Part shown: positions 6,844 through 13,539 of the stretch, piece after piece
Layout: each line of letters begins with the position of its first letter
How positions within the stretch are numbered: the first letter of the stretch is position 1
DNA from: Lachnospiraceae bacterium
Lineage (GTDB): Bacteria; Bacillota; Clostridia; Lachnospirales; Lachnospiraceae
Direction of reading: 5' to 3'
Assembly: GCA_009774145.1 (NCBI GenBank)
Contig: VSND01000091.1
Span: 1-13,539, forward strand
Length of the DNA: 13,539 nt
The notes under the pieces: generated by a model
Told to the model about the DNA's origin: nothing
The model's database searches: none
What the model saw: only the letters and a program-made list of their open reading frames with translations
Made by a program: the position numbers and the translations under genes

Positions 6844-6897
6844 GATAACGCCCTCCTTGTCTCTTTCTTGCAGCCCGGCATAACCGGACAACAACCG

Positions 6898-8106
6898 CTA
6901 TTTCGCTCTTCTTGTTTCTGCCTCTTCATAAGTCCAGGCCTCTGTCAGGGCTTTCAGTCTGTCGAAGTCGGCCTGCTCATCATATACCTTGATCAGGGAA
7001 CTCAGATCTTCATAATTATAGGCATTCACGTAAATTCCGGTAGCCAGTGCATACTGATCGTTGTATTCCCGGGAGTTCTTTGAGACCCAGTAGCCCTGCG
7101 TCATGCGAAAAGCTCTGCCGTTCTCCCGAAATTCTTCCACATATCCGGTAACCGCATTGTACATGGCTGCAAACGAAGGACCGATTTCCGAACTGTATTT
7201 ACCCGCAACATAACAGAGTGTCCCGTCTGCGAACAGATCCTTGTTCGTCATACTGTAACAGTCGACAACCCCCTGTTTTACGCCTTCGTTTTTTAACACA
7301 TTCACCATGCTGTACATACTGAACATGGAAAGCGCAAAATCATAGTCTCCGCTTTTCAGTTCCTCCTCCGCCTTTGCTCCAGTCTCTTCTCTGGTTGTAT
7401 ATCCCGGAAAAACAGTCAGATGAATATCCCCGAATTCCAGTCTGACCGGTTCCTCTGTGACCGCCAGCTCCTCTGCGCTCTGCCCGGGATCACCAAAATA
7501 TTTCTCAAAAGTCTCAAGCGCCCCTACAGAACGGAGACGGTGCATCTCGTTTCCGGCTGCCGCGCCGCCGGTAAACAGGATATAAGAATCCCCTTCCATC
7601 TCCTGGATGAAATATTCCGCCATATCCGCACCGGCCTCATATTCAATCTCGCTGCCTGGCCCTACTACACCGAGAAAATACGGATTGTCCGCTACAGATT
7701 CATACTGTTCCTCCGACACCGTGCCGGAAGCCAGCATATAGTAGACGCCCTGAGACTCACAGTAGGCCACTTCTTTCTCCAGATCATAGGTGATGAAGGA
7801 CATAATCCCCCTCGCTCCTTCTTTGCAGGCATCCTCCAGAAATTTCATCTCGTCCTGCGCACTGCGGATTGCATAGGAATAACAGAATTCCGTCTCCGGA
7901 AAACAGTTCTGAATATAGTCTGTCAGGTATTCACGAAAAGCAGTCACTTCATCGTCCTGCACATCATAGACTGCTACTCCGATCTTACAGCTGTCTGCCC
8001 CGTCTGTTGTCTCCGTCAGATCGTCATTTTTGGGCGCAGACATCCTGCAGCCGCCTGTGCAGAGCACAACCGCCGCCGCTGTCAGTAGAAATATGAACTT
8101 TTTCAC
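6898..8106 (-). CDS. Lipoprotein resembling a type I periplasmic (sugar-type) binding protein
   Basis: A 402-residue predicted lipoprotein. The N-terminus is KKFIFLLTAAAVVLCTGGC, with C20 as the likely lipidated cysteine; its lipobox is loose, with Thr at -3. Residues 41 onward (KIGVAVYDVQDDEVTAF) open a type I binding-protein fold. FLGVVGPGSEIEYEAGADMAEYF and GNEMHRLRSVGALETF are typical later elements (compare GN...R..G in ribose-binding-like proteins). The start is GTG at 8106: the signal peptide begins there, and GGGAGG lies ten bases upstream. The longer ATG frame would overlap the ATPase gene. The gap to the upstream stop is only 5 bases, so it belongs to the same operon. Type I proteins normally serve sugar or amino-acid importers, and none is present here, so it could be a receptor, an accessory binding protein or a sensor. 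The ligand is unknown. Confidence 0.8.
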   Translation of the reverse strand: MKKFIFLLTAAAVVLCTGGCRMSAPKNDDLTETTDGADSCKIGVAVYDVQDDEVTAFREYLTDYIQNCFPETEFCYSYAIRSAQDEMKFLEDACKEGARGIMSFITYDLEKEVAYCESQGVYYMLASGTVSEEQYESVADNPYFLGVVGPGSEIEYEAGADMAEYFIQEMEGDSYILFTGGAAAGNEMHRLRSVGALETFEKYFGDPGQSAEELAVTEEPVRLEFGDIHLTVFPGYTTREETGAKAEEELKSGDYDFALSMFSMYSMVNVLKNEGVKQGVVDCYSMTNKDLFADGTLCYVAGKYSSEIGPSFAAMYNAVTGYVEEFRENGRAFRMTQGYWVSKNSREYNDQYALATGIYVNAYNYEDLSSLIKVYDEQADFDRLKALTEAWTYEEAETRRAK

Positions 8107-8111
8107 GGTTT

Positions 8112-9077
8112 TTATTCCTCCCTTCCAAACATATGGCACGCCACTTCGTGTCCCGGTTTCAGCTCTGTAAGCCCGGGGCGGACCTGCCGGCACCGTTCCA
8201 TACAATGCTCACACCGAGTCTGGAAAGGGCATCCGGGAGGCACATCCAGAGGACTCGGAATCTCACTGTCGATGCTTTCGATCTTTTTTGTGAAATCCAT
8301 CTTTGTATCAAACACTGCGCGCAGGAGAGCCCGCGTGTAGGGATGACATGCCTTTTCCACATCCTCGCCCGGAAGCACTTCCACGATGCTTCCCAGATAC
8401 ATGACTGCAATCTGATGGGCAAATGCCTGGATCAGTCCAAGGTCATGCGCAATGAAACCGATGGCGATATTTTTTTCTTTCTGCAGCCTGACTACCAGCT
8501 CGATGATGGTCTTCTGCACCGATACATCCAGCGCACAGGTCGCTTCATCCATAACGATCAGCTCCGGCTCCAGAGCCAGTGCGCGGGCGATGGCGATCCT
8601 CTGCCGCTGTCCGCCGGACATATTATGAGGAAACCGGCCCGCAAACTCGCCGGGCAGCTCTACTGCATCCAGAAACTTCCGGGCCACCGCGTCTTTCTCG
8701 GACGCAGTAATTCGGCCAAAATTCATGAGCGGTTCACAGATGATGTCACGGATCTTCATTTTGGGATTAAACGACCCTCCCGGATCCTGAAAGACCATCT
8801 GGATATGCTGCCTTGTCTGGCGCAGCTCTTCTCCCCTGAGCTTTGTCAGATCCTTTCCTTTGAAGAGAATCTCCCCTTCAGTGGGAACATCCAGACGAAC
8901 CAGAAAACGCATAAACGTCGACTTGCCGCAGCCGGATTCTCCGATCAGCCCCAGCGTCTTTCCTCTGTAAAATTTCAGATTAATATCCTGGCAGGCTGTC
9001 AGTTCCCTGCCTCCGGAAGCCGGAAAACGCCGGGTCACATGTCTTGCTTCCAGAATCATATCCTTTTCATCAAACAT
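8112..9077 (-). CDS. Oligopeptide/nickel-type ABC transporter ATPase (OppF/DppF-like)
   Basis: A 321-residue cytoplasmic ATPase subunit that powers import with the neighbouring ATPase. Walker A is GESGCGKST (46-54), the Q-loop glutamine is Q97, the signature is MSGGQ (153-157), Walker B is LIVMDE (173-178) and the switch histidine is H211. The D-loop region reads DEATCALD instead of the common DEPTSALD. The C-terminal oligopeptide-specific extension is present (HPYTRALL, 245-252). It carries four cysteines, C283, C289, C292 and C296, in a C-x5-C-x2-C-x3-C pattern; related Cys-rich tails in Dpp/Opp ATPases are reported to bind an iron-sulfur cluster. The ATG at 9077 is preceded by GGGAGG eight bases upstream and overlaps the end of the partner ATPase gene by 8 bases, a sign of translational coupling. 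Longer in-frame starts would run deep into that gene. Confidence 0.92.
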   Translation of the reverse strand: MFDEKDMILEARHVTRRFPASGGRELTACQDINLKFYRGKTLGLIGESGCGKSTFMRFLVRLDVPTEGEILFKGKDLTKLRGEELRQTRQHIQMVFQDPGGSFNPKMKIRDIICEPLMNFGRITASEKDAVARKFLDAVELPGEFAGRFPHNMSGGQRQRIAIARALALEPELIVMDEATCALDVSVQKTIIELVVRLQKEKNIAIGFIAHDLGLIQAFAHQIAVMYLGSIVEVLPGEDVEKACHPYTRALLRAVFDTKMDFTKKIESIDSEIPSPLDVPPGCPFQTRCEHCMERCRQVRPGLTELKPGHEVACHMFGREE

Positions 9078-9852
9078 AGCGCTTACCTCCCAAAGAAGGA
9101 ACTGCATCCAGAAGCTTCCGGGTGTATGCATTCTGATTTTCATGGAGAATCGCATCCCGATCACCGCTGTCAGAGATCCTGCCGTCCTTCATCACTACGA
9201 TCCAGTCGGACATATAGGCGGCAACTCCCAGATTGTGGGTAACCACAATGATGCTGGTGCTGTATTCGTCCCGAAGCTCCATCATCTGACGGACGATCTG
9301 TGCCTGAGTCGTCACATCGAGTGCAGAAGTCGGCTCATCCGCCAGCAGAAGCTTCGGCTGAAACGTCATGGCCATGGCAATGCCCACGCGCTGCCGCATA
9401 CCGCCGGAAAGCTGAAACGGGTACGATCTCATAATATTGTCGCCGCCTGGAAGACGCATACGCTCCAGCATTTCCACGCCTTTTCTCCAGGCTTCTTTTT
9501 TGTTTGTGTCCTCATGGGTACGGATATACTCCACAAATACATCCCCGATCTTCCGGATTGGATTCAGCATGGCGCCGGAATCCTGAAAAATCATGGAGAT
9601 GTCGGTGCCCCGAAGCCTGCGCCACTGATCGGGCGTATTGTTCAGAAGCGATTTTCCCTCAAACAGAATATCGCCTTCTGTAACTTTTCCGCCGCCCGCC
9701 AGAAGCCCCAGCACCGCGCGGATCACCGTTGTCTTGCCGGAACCGGATTCCCCGACCAGAGAGGCGATCTTTCCTTCCTTCAGAGACATGCTGAAATCTT
9801 TCACGGTGGGGCGGTCCTGATAGGAGATGGTAATATTTTTTATTTCCAACAT
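9070..9852 (-). CDS. Oligopeptide/nickel-type ABC transporter ATPase (OppD/NikD-like, short form)
   Basis: A 260-residue ATPase, the partner of the OppF-like subunit. Walker A is GESGSGKTT (34-42), the Q-loop glutamine is Q90, the signature is LSGGMRQR (148-155), Walker B is LLLADEPTSALD (168-179) and the switch histidine is H206. The protein ends soon after AYTRKLLDAVPSLG and lacks the long C-terminal tail of typical OppD (about 330 residues). In length it resembles NikD or CntD of nickel and metallophore importers. The frame ends naturally and shows no sign of a break, so this is a real short form. The ATG at 9852 has AAGGAGG five bases upstream, inside the 10-base gap after the permease stop. 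Length alone does not settle whether the substrate is a peptide or a metal complex. Confidence 0.92.
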   Translation of the reverse strand: MLEIKNITISYQDRPTVKDFSMSLKEGKIASLVGESGSGKTTVIRAVLGLLAGGGKVTEGDILFEGKSLLNNTPDQWRRLRGTDISMIFQDSGAMLNPIRKIGDVFVEYIRTHEDTNKKEAWRKGVEMLERMRLPGGDNIMRSYPFQLSGGMRQRVGIAMAMTFQPKLLLADEPTSALDVTTQAQIVRQMMELRDEYSTSIIVVTHNLGVAAYMSDWIVVMKDGRISDSGDRDAILHENQNAYTRKLLDAVPSLGGKRYV

Positions 9853-9862
9853 AGGCTCCTCC

Positions 9863-10690
9863 TTATTCGTCTCTGACGTCCAGAACATCCCGAAGCGCAT
9901 CGCCCAGAAGATTGAACACAACGACGACGACAAAGATCGCAGCACCCGGATAGATCATCATCCAGGGAGCGCTTTGAATGAACGGTCTGCCCTCATTCAG
10001 CATCAGTCCCCATTCCGGATTGGGCGCCTTCGCGCCAAATCCCAGAAAGGAAAGGCCTGCCAGCTCCAGCATCATGCCGCCGATATCCGTCGCAGCCGTG
10101 ATAACAAGAGTGGGAATGACATTGGGAACCATATATTTTGTCAGAATATACGGTGTTTTGGAACCGGTAACCACCGCTGCCGCCACATAATCCCTGTTCC
10201 GGATCTTCAGAACCAGACTTCTTGCAAGCCTGGCATATTTTGTCCAGCTTACCAGCGCCACGGCAATTACGGCATTTCGGATGCTGGCGCCCAGAATACC
10301 GGCGATTGCCATGGCAAATACCATACCGGGAAACGACACCATCATATCGGCAATCCGCATGATCAGAGCGTCCAGCCACCCTCCGAAGTAACCCGACAGG
10401 ACTCCCATCACCGTACCCAGTACAAAGATCAGAATCACGACGGAAAAAGCCGCGGTCAGGCTGGTACGGGCTCCGTAGATCACACGGGTAAAGATATCGC
10501 GCCCCAGCTTGTCCGTACCGAAAATATGCGCCGCACTGGGAGCCTGCAGGGCGTCTTTCAGCACCGAAGCCGCAGGGTCCACACCGCCGGTAATCAAAGG
10601 CGCAAAAACGGCCGCCAGAATGATCAGAACCGCAAGCACCGCAAAGAGACAGAAGAATTTATTTTTCTTTACAAAGCGTTTGAATTCCAT
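9863..10690 (-). CDS. ABC transporter permease (OppC/DppC/NikC-like)
   Basis: A 275-residue inner-membrane permease of the binding-protein-dependent transport family. A first membrane helix at about 12-34 is followed by the family's short extracytoplasmic segment with FGTDKLGRDIFTRVIYGAR (57-75), a hallmark of the C-type subunit. Several further helices follow. The cytoplasmic coupling loop is AAAVVTGSKTPYILTKYMVP, matching the EAA motif that docks onto the ATPases. The length equals NikC-type subunits (about 277) rather than OppC (about 300). The ATG at 10690 is 5 bases after the other permease's stop; its ribosome binding site (AAAGGGG) is weak and overlaps that gene's end, so translation is probably coupled. 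Confidence 0.93.
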   Translation of the reverse strand: MEFKRFVKKNKFFCLFAVLAVLIILAAVFAPLITGGVDPAASVLKDALQAPSAAHIFGTDKLGRDIFTRVIYGARTSLTAAFSVVILIFVLGTVMGVLSGYFGGWLDALIMRIADMMVSFPGMVFAMAIAGILGASIRNAVIAVALVSWTKYARLARSLVLKIRNRDYVAAAVVTGSKTPYILTKYMVPNVIPTLVITAATDIGGMMLELAGLSFLGFGAKAPNPEWGLMLNEGRPFIQSAPWMMIYPGAAIFVVVVVFNLLGDALRDVLDVRDE

Positions 10691-10695
10691 ATCCG

Positions 10696-11634
10696 CTACC
10701 CCTTTCCCCGCATTCTGGGATCCACATAGTTATAGGAAATATCCACAGCCAGATTGACCAGCATATAGATCAGGGAAATCCACAGGACATAGCCCTGAAT
10801 CAACGGATAGTCATAAGCGGTGATGGCCGCTACTGCCAGGCTTCCCATGCCGGGATAGGAAAATATGACCTCCACCACTGCAGTGCCCCCAAGCAGAGAC
10901 CCCAGAGACAGCCCCAGCATGGTGAGCAAAGGCAGCAGTGAATTCGGAAATACATTCATCCATAAAATCTGCCACTCCTTTACCCCTCTGGCTCTGGCTC
11001 CGGTAACATAATCCTGATTCAGTTCTTCCAGAATCGCCGTACGCACCTGCCTGGTATACTTGGCAGACATGGCAAAGGCCAGTGTGACCGATGGCAGAAT
11101 CAGACTTTTCAGGTCACCGCCGGACGAAACCACGGGCAGTAATTTAAGCTGAACACAGAATAACAGCATTAACAGAAGTCCAACCCAGAAATTCGGCATG
11201 GATACCCCAAAAAAGGTAAGGCAGCGGAGGGTATCATCCACAATGCTGTTCTTATGAGTCGCCTGAGCCATACCGACGGGAACCGCCACCAGAAGCATCA
11301 GACACATGGACAGGATGGACAGCTTCAGAGTGGGCCAAAGCCGTGCCATAAGCAGCTCGGCAACCGGCCTGTGGTAAGCATAGGAAGTACCGAAATCACC
11401 CTTCAGGCAGTTCTGCAGCCAGCTGAAATACTGCACCAGCAAAGGGCGGTTCAGGCCCATGGCTTCTCTTGTCTCCTGGATCAGCTCTTCCTCCGGCATC
11501 ATGCCTGTTGCTGCAAACATGGTACGCACGGGATCGCCGGGCGCCAGATAAGTGATTAAAAATGTCAGGAAACTGATGCCCAGCGCTACAAGAACGATCT
11601 GGACCAGCCGTTTCCCCAGTTGTTTTGCATTCAA
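10696..11634 (-). CDS. ABC transporter permease (OppB/DppB/NikB-like), TTG start
   Basis: A 312-residue inner-membrane permease that pairs with the OppC-like subunit to form the channel. The N-terminal helix ends with ITYLAPGDPV (28-37), a signature of B-type subunits, followed by the extracytoplasmic region with MGLNRPLLVQYFSWL. The EAA coupling loop is VTGARARGVKEWQILWMNVFPN. The C-terminus ends in the typical YNYVDPRMR. The start is TTG at 11634: AAGGAGG lies seven bases upstream and the homologous N-terminus begins there. The nearby ATG at 11630 is in another frame and stops after 14 codons. It follows the binding-protein gene by 137 bases. Confidence 0.92.
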   Translation of the reverse strand: MNAKQLGKRLVQIVLVALGISFLTFLITYLAPGDPVRTMFAATGMMPEEELIQETREAMGLNRPLLVQYFSWLQNCLKGDFGTSYAYHRPVAELLMARLWPTLKLSILSMCLMLLVAVPVGMAQATHKNSIVDDTLRCLTFFGVSMPNFWVGLLLMLLFCVQLKLLPVVSSGGDLKSLILPSVTLAFAMSAKYTRQVRTAILEELNQDYVTGARARGVKEWQILWMNVFPNSLLPLLTMLGLSLGSLLGGTAVVEVIFSYPGMGSLAVAAITAYDYPLIQGYVLWISLIYMLVNLAVDISYNYVDPRMRGKG

Positions 11635-11771
11635 AGGAATTCCTCCTTGTTAAAATTCCGCATTCTCCCCTTCTGCCCCGCAGCATCCGGAACAGTTTCC
11701 TCTCGCTTTTCGCTCCCGGAAAACCGTTCCCGGCGCATTCGGGTCCATGCTGTTCTGAAACATATTCTTTA
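11635..11771 (-). other. Spacer between binding-protein and permease genes with small stem-loop
   Basis: This 137-base gap contains a short imperfect stem, CCCGGAA (11715-11721) against TTCCCGG (11727-11733), with one mismatch and a 5-base loop. No T-tract follows. No gene or promoter with good hexamers was found. Such spacers after binding-protein genes often hold stems that stabilise the upstream mRNA or allow limited read-through, so the binding protein is made in excess; that role is inferred here. Confidence 0.35.
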
Positions 11772-13454
11772 TTACTGTCCGGAAACAGGATACATATCCG
11801 TAGTGATCCAGTAATAATCAGCCGTATGGATAGCAGCGCCTCCGACCGTAGCATTCCTGGAGATCATGGAACTGTTGTAATAGCCATGAACAACGGCTGC
11901 TGCATCGTCCAGGAGGATCTGCTGAAGCTTCTGAACAATCTCGCGGCGCGCGTCATTGTCAAAAGTGGTTGCCAGCTCATGGAACAGTGCGTCATACTCC
12001 TCATTTTTATAACCGCAGTAGTCTGCGCCGGAATCCGAACACCATGCAGCCAGATATTCGGTGGGGTCGCCGGTACCCACGGTGGTCCAGTTGGAACCGT
12101 TCAGGTCAAAGTCGCCGGACTGATAGCTGTCCCACTGGCGGGCGGAGTCGCCAATCTCCAGATCCACGCCAATGCCGATATCAGTCAGCTGCGTCTGAAT
12201 CGCCTCTGCGAAATCTTTCAGACAGCGGTTGTCATAAGTCACATAATGCAGAACCACTTCCTGGCCCTCCAGCTCACGGATTCCGTCGCCGTTGGTGTCA
12301 ACAATTCCGGCCTCATCCAGAAGCTTCATGGCCGCTTCCGGGTCATAGGGATCCGGATCTGTCAGATTTTCATATCCATAGTCCAGATTGGAAGGCAATA
12401 CGGAATAACCGGCAGTGTACAGACCGCCAACTGTAACTGAACACATGGTATCATCATCCAGAGCCATGAGAACAGCTTCCCTGAGCGTCTTATTAGACAA
12501 AAGTTTTCCCTCGGACATATTCATATGAGCCAGGCCTGTGCGTACGCCGTTTGCAATGGTAACCGTAAAGCTGGAATCCGCCTGCAGATCGCGCAGGTCG
12601 CTGATGTTGGTTACATTTTCCGCCAGATCAAGCTGACCGGATTTCAGCGCCATGGCCTTGGCAGAGGCATCGCCCATGTACATCAGTTCGATGGACTCGA
12701 AAGGCACCTCCCCGCCCCAGTAATGCTCATTGGCAATCATGGTATAGCCCACTTCCTCCCGGAAATTGGTTGCCACATACGGGCCTGTTCCAATAGCGGC
12801 ATGCGCATAGTCTGTGGTATGCTCCGCATCCAGGATGACCATAACCGGGTAAGCCAGATTTTTCGTCAGGTCCACATACGGAGTGACCGTCTTTACTGTC
12901 ACATTGCCGGAAGCATTGTCCGCCGTAATCTCGGCTTCCGCCTCCAGAAATTTCTGCGGAGCGGAAGAACCGGTTGGCCCGGCTTCGAACAGGCGCTCGA
13001 AACTGGATGTTACAGCCTCCGCGGTCAGATCGCAGCCGTCAGAGAATTTGACTCCCTCTCTGATATGGAATACCCACTCGGTATGTTCTTCGTTGACGGT
13101 GTACTCGTCACAGAGCCAGTTGACCACATTCATGGAATTGTCGAACCGGAACAGACACTCGCCCACGCCGTAGCGGGACACATTCCATGCGCAGTTAATC
13201 TCGCTGGCCGGATCAATTCCGCCGCCGCCGTAATTCTGGATACCGAAATTCATCGTACGCCCGCCGGAAGTATCCTGTTCTCCCTGGTATGCCTCCTGGT
13301 TAACCTCATCTTCACGGCCGGCAGCGGCAGTTCCCTCCGTATTCGCAGCAGTGTCATTGCCGACTCCCCCGCCGCAGCCGGTCACAGAACCGGCAGCCAG
13401 CAGACATGACAGCATCAAAGCAGTACATTTTTTCATCTTTTTCATTTCATTCAT
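11772..13454 (-). CDS. Family-5 substrate-binding lipoprotein of a peptide/nickel-type ABC importer
   Basis: A 560-residue lipoprotein that captures the substrate outside the membrane and hands it to the permeases encoded next. The N-terminus is KKMKKCTALMLSCLLAAGSVTGC, with C27 as the lipidated cysteine. A low-complexity linker rich in Ala/Gly/Thr/Glu follows, to about 66. Family-5 features are GECLFRFDNSMNVVNWL (98-114), WVFHIREGVKFSDG (127-140), GTGPY (222-226) and VTYDNRCLKDFAEAIQTQL (405-423); the last resembles NikA-type proteins. D386-TNGDG-E394 looks like a calcium-binding EF-hand-like loop, as in several clostridial members. The ATG at 13454 was chosen because AAGGA lies six bases upstream. 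The substrate could be peptides, nickel or a metal-ligand complex; sequence alone does not decide. Confidence 0.93.
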   Translation of the reverse strand: MNEMKKMKKCTALMLSCLLAAGSVTGCGGGVGNDTAANTEGTAAAGREDEVNQEAYQGEQDTSGGRTMNFGIQNYGGGGIDPASEINCAWNVSRYGVGECLFRFDNSMNVVNWLCDEYTVNEEHTEWVFHIREGVKFSDGCDLTAEAVTSSFERLFEAGPTGSSAPQKFLEAEAEITADNASGNVTVKTVTPYVDLTKNLAYPVMVILDAEHTTDYAHAAIGTGPYVATNFREEVGYTMIANEHYWGGEVPFESIELMYMGDASAKAMALKSGQLDLAENVTNISDLRDLQADSSFTVTIANGVRTGLAHMNMSEGKLLSNKTLREAVLMALDDDTMCSVTVGGLYTAGYSVLPSNLDYGYENLTDPDPYDPEAAMKLLDEAGIVDTNGDGIRELEGQEVVLHYVTYDNRCLKDFAEAIQTQLTDIGIGVDLEIGDSARQWDSYQSGDFDLNGSNWTTVGTGDPTEYLAAWCSDSGADYCGYKNEEYDALFHELATTFDNDARREIVQKLQQILLDDAAAVVHGYYNSSMISRNATVGGAAIHTADYYWITTDMYPVSGQ

Positions 13455-13539
13455 CTTCCTTCCTTACTTGAGAGTAAAAAGTTTATATGCTTAAGAAGCC
13501 AGTAAATCCTCACAGATTTCTGACTGATCCTGCACTTCC
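13455..13539 (-). promoter_or_regulatory. Upstream region of the transporter operon with a possible -10 only
   Basis: The 85 bases before the binding-protein gene contain TATAAA on the minus strand (13487-13482), a plausible -10 about 30 bases upstream of the ATG. No acceptable -35 is found at 16 to 18 bases. There is no TTAG-N6-CTAA dyad like the one before the DUF2325 gene. The true promoter may use an activator or lie beyond the window edge. Confidence 0.2.

Noticed and set aside
6520..7083. Plus-strand open frame encoding a repeated hydrophobic, membrane-like protein opposite the ATPase N-terminus
   Set aside because: It mirrors the His/Asp/Cys repeat on the other strand: CAT/CAC codons read as ATG/GTG and GC-rich codons as Ala. 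It has no ribosome binding site and the minus-strand ATPase is well supported.
1..13539. CRISPR array, toxin-antitoxin pair, phage defence or mobile element
   Set aside because: No spaced direct repeats, transposase, integrase, inverted terminal repeats or defence-type domains are visible; the only tandem repeat is inside the ATPase gene.

Overview
All identifiable genes in this window lie on the minus strand, so the biology reads from right to left. Several traits point to a Gram-positive Clostridia member, probably Lachnospiraceae: strong AGGAGG-type ribosome binding sites, GTG and TTG starts, lipoproteins as the extracytoplasmic binding proteins, a DUF2325 protein, and a LysM-G5-M23 cell-wall protein. 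This placement is inferred from family flavour and was not tested by a search.

Region A (13539 to 3011) looks like one long transcription unit. It begins with a family-5 substrate-binding lipoprotein, followed by two permeases and two ATPases of an oligopeptide/nickel-type ABC importer. The importer genes are tightly packed (8 bp overlap, or 5 to 10 bp gaps). Five bases further on is a second lipoprotein that resembles a type I (sugar-type) periplasmic binding protein and has no obvious transporter of its own. Next come a Zn/Cd/Pb-type P1B ATPase with a His/Cys-rich N-terminus and two HMA domains, and then an M14-family (AstE/AspA-like) zinc deacylase. The first convincing intrinsic terminator lies 19 bases past that last gene. 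Uptake of a peptide or metal-ligand complex, metal efflux and a zinc deacylase may therefore be expressed together; this linkage is an inference.

Region B (2991 to 2562) holds a small DUF2325 gene with its own extended -10 promoter. Directly downstream of the -10 are two abutting TTAG-N6-CTAA dyads, which look like a tandem operator of the kind used by DtxR/MntR/IdeR metalloregulators.

Region C (2474 to 307) has a near-consensus promoter, a long hairpin with a T-tract in the 5' leader, a flavin reductase-like protein, and a membrane-anchored or secreted LysM-G5-M23 endopeptidase starting 9 bases after it.

Region D (about 200 to 1) contains two strong promoters of near-identical design, TTGACA-N17-TATTAT and TTGACA-N17-TAAGAT. 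Each is preceded by A-tracts resembling UP elements and followed leftwards by a GC-rich hairpin. This is typical of a stable-RNA (rRNA or tRNA) operon that would start at the window edge; the RNA genes themselves lie outside.

I saw no tRNA or rRNA body, CRISPR array, insertion sequence, integrase or phage gene. I did not find a clearly new multi-gene system. The most unusual items are the composite transporter/metal operon, the tandem operator, the exact 60-bp metal-binding repeat and the tandem UP-element promoters.
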